The position numbers were made by a program, and so were the translations under genes. From NCBI GenBank assembly GCA_023374025.1, contig SIJG01000081.1, positions 246,428-310,427 of the forward strand: a DNA stretch of 64,000 nucleotides, in the 5' to 3' direction. The notes beneath the pieces were generated by a model. The model saw only the letters and a list, made by a program, of their open reading frames with translations. It was not told where the DNA came from and searched no databases. Source of the stretch: Heterodera schachtii. Lineage: Eukaryota; Nematoda; Chromadorea; Rhabditida; Heteroderidae. The number at the start of each line of letters is the position of its first letter. The stretch's first letter is position 1. Below are positions 11,049-24,300 of this stretch, one piece after another.

Positions 11049-13214
11049 TCAATGATTAAACTTTTCTATGGAATTCTGCAAATAATCGATCAAATAACTG
11101 TGACGAGCACTCAATGCCTTCTTTGCACATTCATCCAATCTTTTCATGTTTTCATCGGATAGAAAATGACGCCATTCTCTGTCGATGATTTTGTTTTTGA
11201 TCGACGGGATGAAATGTTCAGATAAAATTGTGGGAGCTTCGTTGCTTTGTTTGCTGTTGAACAACTTGGCAAACTTAAGAAATTTTGTTTTGCATTATGA
11301 ATTCCTCCTTCGTAATTTGTTGCAAAAATCCAAAGGAAATAATGCGGTCGAAAATAGTTGTTTCATAAATTTACCTGCAACAATTCGGAAAGTATAAAGG
11401 CGCTGGACAAAGCGACAGGTTTCCGGCATTCGGCCACCGAAATGAACATTTCCCTGAGCAACACAAATCCCTGCGTTTTTTCTGGTGTTGCGTCATCGTG
11501 TAAAGATTTCAGTGCGTATTGGACTCTGCAGAAAAGCCGAAAAACGACCATTTCATTATTAATCCATTGGACGACCGCCTCTTGGGGCTGATCGTTGCCA
11601 AAACCAACAATTTTGGAGATACTGAAAGAAGCGGGGAAACGATGCATCGGTTAATGGCCTTCAGACATTTTGTCCTGGTCCATGCTCAAAAGGACGACGG
11701 AATTGACAACTTTTGTGCAAAATATTTTGTAAAAGTTGTTGCTTTTCTTGCAAAGCTTAACCTGAAAATGATTTTTCCAGTTTTCTAACCAATTCGGAAA
11801 TGACTTGCCAAAACGAGCAGAATGTGCTCCATCAGTTCGTTGTCCCATTTGATTTGCTCCTAAAATGGGTCTTTAATTAATGCAACGCCTTTCCCTTTAC
11901 CAAATATCGCGTGCAAATTTTCTCCATTGCAAAAAGTTGTTGCGCTTTGTCGCCATGCAAAAGTGAAAATTTGTCGCCCTCTCGCCAACTGTCGACGGGG
12001 CGGCAGGCGAGGAGATCGTCGAAGAAGTTGAAGAGCCAACCCATCTCATGGCTGGACACATTCTTCTTGGCGCCGTCGTTTATTCGATTTGCAATTGTGC
12101 GCGAAAGTTCGATGCGAAATTCTTTCTAAGAATGAGAAAACTTTTATAATTTGTGCCGATGAAGTGACTAGTTCCTTTTGCTGCCATCAGACCTTCGTTT
12201 GATCGTTCTCAAAGGCGCTAATTTCGCGTCTCAATTTGTCCTCAAAATTGGTAAAATATCGCAACCATTTAAAGAAGCAACTTTCAAATTCATTCGTAAT
12301 TTCTTCATTTCCAAGCGATGAAATGATGGGACTTTTGGGCGAATTGCTGACTTTTTGTTGTTTTTTGATTGGCGTCGAAGTGCAGAAATTAGAATCGCTG
12401 GCCAAAGTCATCGAAAACAAAACTCCGTTTTTGTTTGTCTCAACATTTCCGCCTGAATTTAATCAATGAGAAAGCCAAACTAAAATATGACCTAACCTTC
12501 AGCTTTTTCAGCCGCTCTTTCTTTGTTAATTGTAAAAGAATGCTCCGTTTGAGCATTTTCATTTATTTCGACGAATTCATTGCCTCCATTTTGGTCTTCA
12601 TCGCTTCCCGATTCCTCCTCACTTTCGGACGAAAATTCGCAAAAGTCATTTGGCCGTAAAAATTGTACTGTAGAAGAAGAGCTAAATGCTTTTTTAAAAA
12701 TGAAATAAATGTAGAATCCATGGTTTTTATGGGCCAACCTGTTTTTGTTCACGGGAACACAACGTACTGCTGGGTGAGTGATTTTTTCGTTAAAGGTGAG
12801 ATAATCATTCTGATTTCAAAATTTCAATTATTGTACTTTATAATATAAAATTCGATAACTAACGAGGATAGAACATTTCGGATTCGGCGCCTTAACACGA
12901 GCAAGACTCAGTTTTCTTTCAAATTCCCTGTGAAGTTTCTCCTTCTCCAATTGTAAACTCCTCTCAAAGCGCATGAAACCATCCTCAATTTTGGCCATCA
13001 ATTTTTTGTCATCGATATATTTCAAGTAATTTGCTGACGTAAAATCTTGGCTTCGCCGGTGGTACCAATTTCTAAGAAATATGTAAAGCAGGATAAAATT
13101 TAACAAGGCGAGAAAAGACCTGAGTTCTTCTAAATCATTTGTTTGTGACTTCGATGCGTTAGTGCTGTTCGACATATTACTACTAGTAGAAAGGGGAGCT
13201 TTTTTTACTTTCAT
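11049..13214 (-). CDS. Uncharacterised multi-exon intracellular protein
   Basis: Not recognised. Reading downwards, exon 1 (about 13214-13130) starts MKVKKAPLSTSS and is joined over a short in-frame intron to an exon rich in charged helix (DDKKLMAKIEDGF, LEKEKLHREFERKL). An acidic exon follows around 12660-12500 (SSESEEESGSDEDQNGG), then EGGNVETNKNGVLF and helical segments with Trp/Phe pairs (FFKWLRYFTNFEDKLRREI, GWLFNFFDDLLACRPVDSW). The last exons contain VVQWINNEMVVFRLFCRV and LREMFISVAECRKPVALS, and the end is ARHSYLIDYLQNSIEKFNH. Splice signals and phases work between the later exons (for example 11363-11620 to 11264). There is no signal peptide or membrane span. It looks like a helical, soluble scaffold-type protein; the start Met is uncertain, with alternatives at 13256 and 13175. 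Confidence 0.55.
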
Positions 13215-13698
13215 TTTAATATTTTGCTGTATAAAATATAAGAAAATAAGACACATGGAAATTTCACTTCAATTGGCCTATTTCTGTACAGATTCGAACA
13301 TAAATGTGAATTTTAATAGGTTTGAATTGATAGACAAAGTCATGCTTTTACAAAATCTAAGCTCATATTTGTAATTTTTTAGAGTTCCGGTTAGGGGTTG
13401 GTCAAAATTTAAGCCGTATTCGTGATCACGACCTCGAAAAAGCTTGCAAACAAGATTTCACGACTTGTTATCACAAAAATTTTGTAAACCAGAAAAGTCC
13501 CTCCCCCTTGGTTTTTCAGGGACCCTAACCTGAACAAGTGACTCAATTTCAACAAAAAAAGAGTTGGGGTGATTAAAATGACTTGTGTCAAAAACAGTTA
13601 GTTTTTTATAACTGGTTTATGTAAGTTCGAAGAATTCAATTGCTGTAAATCACTTTTAAATTCTTTTCAAACTGCGGTTACTCCATATTTGCGCATCA

Positions 13699-13966
13699 GA
13701 CATTTGCGCCTATGTCCAAAATAGGGTTCTAACTTACATCTTTTCAATCCTAGATGGACTAAGATGCTTTAAATAAAGCGATGAAAGTGATTAGATTTGA
13801 TAATTGATCGTCAGCAAATTTTGAAATAATAAATCTTTCAATCAACAGAATTATTGTTCCTAATAAACCAAAAGAACGAGTTTTCTTAAATTTAATGCTG
13901 TTTAAGTCATCTATGATTAAAAAGTGTAAGTTGAACCCGATTTGGGACATAGGCGCAAATGTCTGT
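13699..13966. repeat. Inverted-repeat element with 21-bp perfect ends
   Basis: CAGACATTTGCGCCTATGTC at the left (about 13699) reappears inverted at the right (to about 13966). The repeat continues inwards for some 80 bp at lower identity on both sides (AATAGGGTTC and AATCGGGTTC, CTAGATG and ATAGATG). The total is about 268 bp with no ORF, so a MITE is likely; I could not find a convincing target duplication. It lies in the intergenic stretch 13215-14147, otherwise AT-rich and without genes. Confidence 0.7.
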
Positions 13967-14147
13967 ACACGCTTTATCCATTTGAATCACTGTGAAACCT
14001 ATCGTACCTTTTCAAATGCAGCAAAAAGTTCAAAGCGACTAAAACAAATTATCTTTTATTTAGCTTTACTTCTCACAATCAGCAATTTCCCTGAATTTTG
14101 AATGAAGTTCCAGTAATAATTTGTCCTAATTCTGTAAAACTTAAATA

Positions 14148-16558
14148 ATGGGACGTCCTGAGGAACGAATTAGCCCTTTTAAGAGACGCAGTCCGCTTGG
14201 CATTGTTCGTGTTCATTTTTTAAATTTTATTTCAAATGTTTTGTTTAGATTTCGAAAAAGGTTCGCGACTGTCTTTTTTCCGCTTCGTCGGCATTTGGTC
14301 GTTCTTTCTCTTTGGTCATTAGCAACAAATGGAACGGTCCGTCCATTCGTTGTTTTTTGTTTCTGTTTTTCCCTCTTATCTTTTCCACTTTTATGCTTTT
14401 TGTCTTTTCCAGTTGAGCAACATAAGCTCTCGTCACTTCCAATTGAGCTTCTGTTCCATTTGTTCGATTCGGCGACCGGTCCTTTTTCACTTTACAAACT
14501 TTTGTGAACAATTTCCATTTCATTTTCAGTTGCCGACTTGCAGAATATAAGCCTTATCAACCACAGTCATCTGTTCAAAATGCTCGGCTATTTGACTTCC
14601 ACCAATTTCAGCAAACGATTTGCATCGTTGCTGAATGCATCATTTGTCTCCAGCGGAGGCACTGACAATTCCAAAAAGCATTGCGACCGTATCGAGAAAA
14701 GTGTCAGCGAATATGGTCCTTTTTTATTTAAATTTATTAATTTTTAACTTACAATAATTGGATTGTCGTCCTTTTTCAGCACGTCTCATCCGAATTTGTC
14801 ATATTTTTCGAACACGTGAAGAATGCATTTGTTTTACCGTTAATTTGTTCTCAAAAGTTAACTTTGTCATCGACCGTAAGGGATTTGAATGCTTTGGAGC
14901 GATTTGGGGAATACTCATAACAGAAGTGAATGGATTGGGGGGGGGGGGATTCCGACTGATTTGCCCTTTGGTTTCGCAGATATCCGTCAATTGGTCTCAG
15001 AAGGAGTTCTTCACTTTGATGCAAACTCTGATCAACTCTTTCGGGTTGGCTGAACGGGTTGACCCCGTTTTGCGTTCTGAGGTGGATTTGTTTAAATTTC
15101 CAATGTGTTCAATTGTTTCTTGCAAAGGACACTCTGTGGGAGGAGGAGTTGCTCCTCCGCCGTTTGCTCCGTGGCCTTTTCTTCGACCATCGCTGTCCCT
15201 CGTCGTCAGTGTCCGTCCCCTGCCAAACTCCGCGTCGTTTCTCCCCCCATAACGCGTCATTCCGTCTCTCTGCGCTTCTCCGTTTGTTGGCGCCTGATTC
15301 TCTGCTCACTGCCCACCGTTTGCTGCTCATTGTCGGTGCTCCAATTGGCGTCAGTGTTGCGCATGGACAAATAAACGACACGGAAAACAACGAAATCAGC
15401 GCAGGGAAAGGTAAACGGACCATAAGTGGACTAAGGGGAAGTTAAAAGGGACGGATTCTGTATTTCGTACGGGGGTCCGAAGCATTTCATAAAGTTTTCG
15501 AAGAAAAGCGAAAAAACAAATATTCTTTATCAATAAATTTCTGAAAAATTTATTAATTTTCAAAGGTAATTAATTATTATTTTTAGAAATGCATTCAAAA
15601 TAAACGGAACCCACAAATAAACTTTGTTATTTGTGTTGTATTACATTAGTGCATTCAATCACTTTTCATTTTCACTTTGTTCTCAGAATTCGTGGATTAC
15701 CAACGCATTTACACGGAACCAATTGGCGATTTGGACAGTGCTCATGCAATTCTTGGCGAATTGCCATCGATGGTCTCTTTGCTATTGGAAGCATCCGATT
15801 CCGTTGAATCTGAGGAGTTGCGCTGGAACGACTTGGAAGTGTTCAACTGTTTGGAGATGCTTACAAGTGAAAAAGCAAAAATATTGTTTTAGTTGCCCAA
15901 TACTCTAGTCATTTTTAAAATTTTAAAGCATTTTATTATATCGCTAGAAATGGACATTTTACCTGCTAATTTTATCAAATTTCTCCCTTCCATTAGCATT
16001 TCCCGAGCCTTGGGTGCTTCGCAATTTTGCCGCTTTGCTCATAATGGCCCCTGGCCTCGCCCGTGTGGCGGTGCAAACGCGCGCAATGCATGGAAATCCT
16101 GGCGAAGCGGGCAGCACATTTGTCAGTTGCATTGAGGTAATTGGGTACAATTTTTAACAAAATTTTAATTGGTTCTTCCATAAAATAAGGCATTCGAAAT
16201 GTTGACATAATATAATAATTTGGCCCTTATTTAGGCCAGCATTCTGCTCAAATACCAAGCGTCCATTCTGTTGCGTGACACTCTCCACTCTTTGCTGACC
16301 AATTGCGAGCCGTCCGTCTGTTTGGTGGTGGTGCGTGAGGCCGTCTCCTGCATGTACCAGCACACATTGGAGATTCTGCCCACCAACGAACAAAACTGTG
16401 TGTTCCCTTTTCTGTGCTTTTTCTCTTTTAGGCAATGACCCAACGATTTTCAGTGGCCGGCCAACTCTTTGACATGGATTTGTTGCGAATTGCGTTGGAA
16501 ATCAGTCGTCAGGTCGCCGAGATGTTTCTCTCCCATTTGCACTTCATTTTGGTCTGAC
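14148..16558 (+). CDS. prom-1: F-box protein similar to FBXO47 / C. elegans PROM-1
   Basis: Starts at ATG 14148 and runs through about nine exons to the TGA at 16556. An N-terminal F-box is visible across a splice: SSLPIELLFHLFDSAT joined to VADLQNISLINHSHLFKML. It is followed by YARLIRICHIFRTREECICF, an FGAIWGILITE segment, RRLLRGLFFDH, LLAPDSLLTAHRLLLIVGAPIG and EPWVLRNFAALLIMAP. From memory this order of hydrophobic blocks follows human FBXO47 (LPLEIFQIILKYL, LGLLFKRCTLLLPTKERL, LRIRLFCRNVLLDHW, ARLLYIIFGPI), so I call it FBXO47-like. F-box proteins recruit substrates to SCF ubiquitin ligases; PROM-1 acts in meiotic pairing in C. elegans. The final exons (from about 16235, ASILLKYQASILLRDTL) fit less well and might be family-specific. 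A 12-G run (14939-14950) lies inside an intron. Confidence 0.6.
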
Positions 16559-17214
16559 TTTGCTCATTGTTTCCCTTTTCTGTTAATTTGCCATTGCTTT
16601 TCTCTCCCTTCTGTTTGTCTTTTGTTGTAAATTGCTTTTCAATGTAATATTATTTATCCAATCTCTTCCAATTCTCTCCTCATATTTATCCTCTTTCTTC
16701 TAATTTCTCTCCTCCTAATGCATCTCACTTTGCTTCTGTGCCTTGTGATATTTTGTCATTTTCCTTTGCCATATTAATTTTTGCCAACCAATCGCCGTAT
16801 TTTGTGCCATTTCTTCAATCTTCTGTTAATTTATTTTAAATTGTATAAAATCCGCTATTTAAAAAATAATAATCTATGCCTTCTTTAATTGTTTATTTTG
16901 ATACATAAATATGCAAATATATTTTAAATGTGAATCTCGAAATACTCAGTTTTTTCTGTTTTATATTTTTCGTTAATAAAGGAAAACGGTGTCTTGCTCT
17001 TTCGATTTTTGTTCTTCATTCGTTTGCTTTTTTCTCCCCTTTAATGCCCAAAATAGCAAAACGCAAGGGGCGAATTGTGCCAAAACTGCGCTTATCAAAA
17101 GCCAAAAGGAAAAGCCCAACCTGGAAAAGATGGGGAGAAGGGATTATTGGGAATTTGACAGTTCACATACTTAGTAAATGAATTATCAAAAAGTGCCCTT
17201 TCCCATCGCCCAAT
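16559..17214. other. Pyrimidine-rich convergent 3' flank
   Basis: Lies between the F-box gene (+) and the four-span membrane protein gene (-). The left half is T/C-rich on the plus strand (16560-16800) with several ATTTAT/AATAAA-like motifs. I see no gene; the short plus-strand ORF around 16930-17181 has no recognisable content. Confidence 0.4.
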
Positions 17215-18221
17215 TTACCGGACGCATCCCTCCGATGAGAAGCCAGCAGAAATATGTTCGGACAAAAGGACATTGTGGCAAAACCGAGTGAAGAATTGCC
17301 AGAGGAAAAGTGCGGCACAAATGCCGTAGGAAACAGCTGATGAGAAAAGGGAACAAATGGCCTTTTGGACTAATTGGCAGAAGGGGCGCTGCCTTTCCCT
17401 CCCCTATTTATCGTTTTCCTTCCATTTTTTAAAAAACGAAATTATTTTTTAAATTCCTTCAAGCGTTATTCTTGAAGGATTCTTCCTCCCCCCCCCCCCC
17501 TTTCCCTTCCATTTGCCGTAGTCACTCACTCGTCAGTGTCCCCCAAAAGCAAATGGCCAACGGTCCAACGATAACTGTGCCAACATCCGGCATAATTTTT
17601 TTGCCTCCGTTTCCGTATTTTGTGCAATTTTTCACCGTCACTGATAAACCGACGATGTTCCAAAGGAAGCCGAGGCCAATGGACAGCAAAAGGGCGAACC
17701 AAACATTGCGGTCCATAAAGCTAACGCCGGATTGGAGTTCGTCCAACACTTTTAAAATGTCAACACTTATTTTGTTGTTTTTGTTGGGTATTTCATTGGT
17801 TGGCGATGGGTCTGTCACTCGTCCCATCCCTTTCAAATTACTCCTCCCTCTCCCCTTTTATTTCCTTCTTTTGTTGGAACTTGGAATAACCCCCGTCCCC
17901 CACTGTGTCCCGAATAATTTCACCCGAAAAGTGTTTCCGTTTTGGCCCAAATGCCCAGTCCAATTGGCGTATTCCATGGAAGAGTCCGCTGTTCATTTGG
18001 TTTTTGTTCGATTCGGTGCCATTCCTTCGCATTACGTCCGATAGAATCTGAAAGAATGGCGAAAAGTGAATGGGAAATAATAACCAATTAATTGTTGTTA
18101 ATTTGTTTTCAATTGTTGCAAATTATACCCAAAAATCGGTGTGAAAAGCGGACGAAGCGAAGGCCAAAGAGACGACGGAGAGAAAGAGGGAAGCGAACAC
18201 GGAAAAACGTTCACGAAACAT
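17215..18221 (-). CDS. Four-span membrane protein, possibly claudin/TMEM178-like
   Basis: Assembled from four exons on the minus strand. The start ATG at 18219-18221 gives a first hydrophobic segment (ERFSVFASLFLSVVSLAFAS) followed by FHTDFW at a splice donor. The next exon has ILSDVMRRNGTESNKNQ and GLFHGIRQLDWAFG. The third carries two spans (WFALLLSIGLGFLWNIVGLS and GTVIVGPLAICFWGT). The last, entered at a TCATCAG acceptor, has AVSYGICAALFLWQFFTRF and ends at TAA 17215-17217. One membrane segment, a small loop with sD.W and a GLF motif, then three more spans is the pattern of the claudin/PMP22/TMEM178 superfamily, but the W-GLW-C-C signature is not complete. Membrane topology is well supported; family membership is a tentative inference. 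An asparagine-linked glycosylation site (NGT) falls in the first loop. Confidence 0.55.
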
Positions 18222-18623
18222 TGGGGGCAAAAAAGGGACAAAAATTGAAAGGGAAAAGCAAAAGCCAAATTAGCCCCAGGGGGTTATAGTTCTAATTGAA
18301 TTAATATGCGCATCAAAGGACGGATAAACTTAAAACAAAGCACCAGTTTCTGATCAGTCGGTTGATCAAATCGATGCGAATGCATTCGCCGCGGATTTTG
18401 GGGTGGCGACGGAGGAATAATGAATGAATGACCCATCCCATCCATCGAAGGCAAAAGCAAATTTAGATTTGTGCTCGGATAGGGCGAGCATTTGACGGGG
18501 AGTGAATGAAAAAGAAAAAGTGGACACCCGTCGCCCGGGGAAAATCGCCAAAATAAATGCATTTATTACAACAACAAATATTCACAAATAGTTCCAGGAA
18601 TACAACAGCAATGAAAGTTTTCT
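18222..18623. other. Short intergenic spacer between two minus-strand genes
   Basis: Separates the promoter side of the four-span protein gene from the 3' end of the AFG1-like gene. I see no ORF with support, repeat or RNA gene here. Confidence 0.4.
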
Positions 18624-20842
18624 TCAGGAGGGTCTTCGGTGTTTCTGATACGTTTCGGTGCGCATCTCCGCCATCCGCGACACCGTCCGCGCGAAAGCGA
18701 ACATTTCTTCGGAACCACTGAACACATTGGCAGTCGCGGATTCCTTAAGATCGAATGCAATACGGCAGCATTAAAATGTCATTTTTGAGAAATGTTAAGC
18801 GATGGCCAACAGAAAGTGCCACCTCTCCGTCGCGCACGCTCAAGTCGTCCATTAGCATTCGCTGCGTGTCGCTCAATTCGGCCTCTTCCTCAAATTGGAA
18901 GAGTTTGTCCGGTTCGGCGTCGGCCGAGCAAATCACACGGACCTTCGAACGGCAGAGAAAATAATTAAAACTTTTGTTTCTTCTTTCACCTTTTGGTCGT
19001 AAAAAGTGTCGATTAGAGTGATGAAACGACGCGCTTCTGATAATTTTGCACGGGTGAAAAAGGGAATTCGACGGATGAGAACCGTGTGGAAAACGCGCGA
19101 AATGGCCAAGTAATCGTTGGCACTCAGTGGCTTTTTGCACAGCTAAAAACATTGGCACTTACAATTAGCCGTACAATTGCTATAGTAATTGATTAATCGT
19201 TTTGATGGTACGTCGTCAAAGTGAACATCCGCGACTCTTCCGCAACATCGCTCCATTTTGAGGGTCCGTCCCAAAATGTTGAGCGTTTTTGGACCGACAA
19301 CTGAACATTTGTTCAACAATCCAATATTATTGTTATTATTTGCTCTATTTGTTGGCACATTAATTCCCCGGCACTCACCGTCGTTCTCATGCAAAATCAA
19401 AAGTTTAAAGGAATTGTCCATTTTGGCATCAATTTCAGGCCCACTGCCAACAAAAAAAGAGTCTTCTGCCATTTTGTCAGAAATTTGCTTAAAGGGCACT
19501 TTTATTGGCAAAATGCTTTCAACACGTTCACTTTTCTGTAGTCAATGCCCGAATCGAGGCAAATCACACGGCACTTTTGTTCCAGCAAACGAATGAATGG
19601 CACAAATTGATGCCTTTGGAGCCCATTTTTGTACAGATCGACGGGCGGTCGATTCGAAGTCCTTCAAATATTTTGAATTGTTTTTGAGTAAAAAAGGGCA
19701 TTCGTACGCCACCAAAACCAATCCTCGGGAGAAAAGTTCGGTGAACAATCGTTTGAGAATCATTGCTGAAAAAAGGGAAAAATGTTGAAATTGGACACAA
19801 AAAAAAAGATAGGAAAAGTGTGAGAGAAAGGACAGACAAAAGGGCTTATTGTTAAATGATGAAAAAGTGGTCAGTCCAACCAATTCATTTTGGCTACCAT
19901 CGGCGATGTCCACCACTTGGAACTCGTCGAAACAGAAAAGCACCGCCCGACCGATTATCGCCTCGGCAATTTTTGGGACCAAATCAGCCGAAGGGACAGC
20001 CGAAGAGATTTTCAGACGATGCAAATCTGAAAAAGAGAGAAATATCCGACGGATTTGGCCATTTGGGACGGACCTTTGTGAAATTGCTGCATAAACTCGT
20101 GAAAATGGATTCTCTCCCGCCTTTGTATTTGAACCGACTCAAAGAACAAATCCATTAGCATTGTTTTACCGCCACCGGAAAAAATCGGAAAAATTAAAAA
20201 TAAAAAATGAACAATTAGTTACAAATGAATTCACTTACCCACGGCCCCATGTAAATAAATGCCCATCGGTGCGTCCATTTGCTGTTGCCTTTTCAAATTT
20301 TTATCCGCGAAAAGTCGCGAAAAAAATCCGCCGATGGTTTTCACTGAAGGAAAAACTGTCCCTTTTTCACTGTGAGCAACAATTTCAAGAAGTAATCGGT
20401 CGAAATGTTCGATCACTTTTAGCTAAAAAAATAATATTTGCTCTTTTTGATACTCAAAATTGTGTTGTTTTTTTTGTTCACGTAAAATGGACAAATGCCA
20501 ACTTTTATTCACCTGCGCATTGTCTCTCTTTAAATTGCCTTCGGCCACACGCGTCAAATATTCGGAACAAATGGGTTTTGAAGACGATTTTGGCCCATTC
20601 CCAATACTTTCAAATTCCGTTGCGTCGTACAAATTGGAAGCCGAAAAATGGGGAGAACGCAAAGCAAATGCTGACAATGAGAAAAAGAATCAAAATTCAA
20701 TGAATTAAACCTTTAAACGAACGAATGAACAAAACAACAAAGTGACTTAGTCACCTGCCGCCAGTCGAAGATTCGAATTTTTTATGTGCGAAAACAGCGG
20801 ACGAAAAAGACAGAAGCGGAAGTTCGGGGAGTTTGCCATCAT
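18624..20842 (-). CDS. AFG1-like mitochondrial AAA-type ATPase (AFG1L/LACE1)
   Basis: The first exon begins at 20842 with an Arg-rich presequence lacking acidic residues ([20 protein letters not shown]), consistent with mitochondrial import. Exon 2 supplies the typical AFG1 entry ([17 protein letters not shown]). The Walker A loop is split by an intron: IYLHGAVG joins [15 protein letters not shown], followed by [12 protein letters not shown]. Walker B is [20 protein letters not shown], and the sensor motif [20 protein letters not shown] follows, again spliced through the motif. Then come [20 protein letters not shown] and, near the end, [20 protein letters not shown], with the stop at 18624-18626. 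All AFG1 landmarks are present in order, so an active ATPase is expected. In yeast and mammals this family acts in turnover of mitochondrially encoded or damaged inner-membrane proteins. Confidence 0.88.
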
Positions 20843-21338
20843 AGCCAATGGTGTGAAATGCTGAAAATCGCTTCCTTTAAACCCATGGATTAAAATTGAG
20901 AGAATGGTCTGTTTGCATATTTAAATTTATACATTTTTACGAATGGCAAAATATAGCAATTAAAAACTTTATTAAGAAAATTAAAAACAAAATTGATAAA
21001 ATAATAAACAAAAAGATAGGATGATATAAATAATGCAGAATGTCTGCAAGTCAATTAGGTATTTGACCCATTGGAGGAGCAGCAAATAATCTCAACGACG
21101 GGGGAACTAAAAGGTGACGGATTGCGTTTTGTTCGACCTTTAAGGGGGGTTCGTCCGGTCGGACCTGTCCAATTGGAGTCCGTTGACCATCGTCGCCGAA
21201 TTCGCCGTCCGTCCTCTGTTTTGGCTGATTATTTCGCTGACTTTCCTCGCGAAACAATTGTCTTTTAATACAATGGCAAGAATGTGCTCACAGAGATGAA
21301 AGCTTTGATCTGTAAAAAGTTTATTTTAAACGGGCACA
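20843..21338. other. AT-rich spacer with one unexplained short minus-strand ORF
   Basis: 20880-21050 is strongly AT-rich. A 68-codon minus-strand ORF (21051-21257, starting MFREESQRNNQPKQRTDG) has moderately biased composition and could be a last exon of the gene upstream of it on that strand, but no splice join was verified. Confidence 0.35.
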
Positions 21339-24300
21339 TTAACAAATGCCACCGTTTGAATGGCATTGGCATTGAACTGATTTTGATTCATTGCACACAT
21401 AAAAGGCGCATTGACCGGCACTGTCCTCAACGACAAACCGCTTTTTCTGCACATTGTCAGTAAGATTCAGAACGTCGAGGGCATTTGCACGGGACAGCAA
21501 ATCCATCTTTTGTGATCGACTCAAACCTAAAATTTAAAGGAAATTAATGGACGAAGAATTTCGAAAAGCAAAACAATTAATTGCCTGAAAATATCAATGG
21601 GTCAAACGAATTCGCCGAAAGAGTGCCGGCAGCACTTAATGCAGAAAGACCCAAATTGGACAAACATTCGCGACGTTCTAAAAAAAGACAATGTTCTATA
21701 CAACATTATATGAAAAATTTCACCCTGCGCTGAAAGTTGAGCCCACTGGGAGGAGCCAATCCAAAAATGCGCTTTTGAGGGATGTAAGCGGACACTGTAC
21801 GAATCGGTCGGCTGATCACTCGACGAACTGATCACCGAATGGACGGCTCTGATCAGAAGATCTAAACTGCGTAAAATGTTTTGAAACAATTTTGCATATT
21901 TCCAGTGTTTGTTTGCCTGTGAACACTTGTTCCGTTGTGGAAATTGCATTTTGCAGTGCCGAATTCGGGTCGCTGTCGCAAAAATCCTCCAAAGTCGCGG
22001 AAAGATTTTGTAGTAAAGTTTCCTTCAGAGGTGCCAATGCCTCGCTCATGTCAAAGTGTGCGTCGTTTTGCGCAAACCCCGCCTTTATCCGTGCAACGAG
22101 CGAACACCGTTCGTATATCCATCCGCTTTTCTCGCGAAACCTTCGTTAATTTGTCATTTAAAAATAATTCCGTTCAATTGTCCCACCACATTCGGAATCC
22201 ACTGGGCCATCCCCTCTCGACAATTCGCAATTTGCGAGCAAAATGCTCAAAACTGAGCAGAGAATTGAGCAACCCGTCCTCGGATCGAAAAAGATCGCCT
22301 TCAACTTTGCACTGAAATTCTTCCTCATTCAGCGAAGTGATTTTGTCGTGTAAAATTTGTTTGATTTGGCCAATGGGAATCAGGCGAACGCAAGGGTAAG
22401 CGAAGAGGGGGGAGGCGGTCGAACTGACCGAGTCGAAGTCGTCGCAGTCAGAGGACAGCACGGATCTGTGAGTTGAGCAACAATATTCTTATCATTTTTC
22501 TCAAAATGATTTTCCCTCACATAGAAAGTAGTCATAAAAGCAAACGGACTTGTTTAATTATATATTTTTTTTGCGTGAGTTTGTATAGTTATCTTTAATA
22601 AATGCCCACCGACAAATGCCTTTTGAATCATCGGCAGAAATTTCGCTGCTGAAACGATTGACCAGAAATTGCTGATCGTCGGGTTGAACCCTTGACGAAA
22701 TCAGAGCGGCGACGGGGTGAATGAGAGGGCAATTGTTCGAGTCGAGAAAAGTGCCATTTCGGAACCACAGCACAGTGAAGTACAGATTTTCCGCGAGAAA
22801 AGGTGAATCCACCTTAAAAGCAGCAAAATTGCACAAATGATTGCTAATTAGAATACTAATAGTGCCAATTTATGACTAATGAATAATGGTCGACCGACCA
22901 ATAAGCATCCTCCGATGACCGCTTCTTTCCCCTCAGTAATTGCATTTCCATCAGACACTTCTTCTTCGTTCGAAGGTTCTTGTTCATTTTTGACCATTTG
23001 TTGCTCATCTTTGACAACGAATTGGTCGTCCAATTTGTCCAACAATTGGGCCAATTCCTCCCTGACACAGAGGCAATTCTTTCGGAAATTTTCCAACAAT
23101 CCTTCGGTGGTGAAAAATTGTCGAAAATGAGTGGACGACTCGTTAGCACTGCTGACACAGCCACTGTTATAAAAACAATTGTTAATTGAATGTAAGCCTG
23201 ACTGAAAACTGGAATTAATCAGTTATTCACCCTGATTTTGGGGATGTTACTCCGTTTTCTGGGTCGGGCTGTTCACTGTTGGACCGTTTGACTCGCTTTA
23301 ATTGCGGTAAAAGGGCCATCGAATCATTCTGAAATGCCGTTTCCTGAGTTCGCTTCAGCGAGGCACTGTTACATGCCTTGAAGGAAAGTTAAATTGAGAA
23401 AAGTAACGAGTACTGAAAAACAAAAAACACCTCCAGAATATCCTCCAAACAACTCGCATTTGGAGTGCCCTGAAGGTACGTGTCGAATTCGTACGAATCT
23501 TCCGTTGGCATTGCGCCCGTTTCGTCCATTATAAAGTCCTCCATTTTGAGCGGCACATTTTCAAAATAGCGTTGTATTGTGTTGGTGTTGTTTGACTGTT
23601 GTTGTTGTTGGTGGTGGTGGTGCTGTTGTTGGATGACGGGTTGGGACTGATTGTGAGAATGGGAGGAAATTGCGGGAGACAAATGTTGGTGCTGCTGACT
23701 GTGCGAGGAAGCCATCGAATTGTTGGCCGAGATACGGTAGGCACCGTAAGTGCGGTACAGAAACTCGGCATGAGCGAATTCGTAGATGAAAATGACAAAA
23801 GTGCCTGAAATGGAATTGGCATCTGTCATTGAATTCAGAAATTAATGCAGCCAAAATGCAACGGACCGGGCAAACATCGCTCTCTGTTTGAGTCGCAAGC
23901 GTAGTAAATCTAAACGAAAATTGGAAAAGAACAAATGACGAGACAGCCCTTCACCACCCACAACCTTTTTAACAAGGTTGAATATTGGATGTTTACAATA
24001 GTAGCAAGCTGAAAATGGGATAAAACAACATTAGTTCGACTTGGTCGGACGGGAACCTATCAGACACTCCGGCCTTTCGACATTGGCCGCGTCGGAGATT
24101 ATGTAACGGTTGAAGACGAGGGAATTCTTTTCAGCATCGAATTGGACGGAGCTGAAGCGAGTGGACGATTTGCACTTCTTCGCTTAAAGCTTAACAATTG
24201 GATCGAATGATCATTTAACTTACAATTCCATGGGGTCAGCTCATCAATGGGCAAATCTTTGATGCTCCGTACCACTGCTCCGTCCATTATATACACAAAA

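Noticed and set aside
11049..13214. Identification as the mRNA-export factor GLE1
   Set aside because: Considered because of the helical, charged layout, but the conserved C-terminal GLE1 blocks as I remember them are not present.
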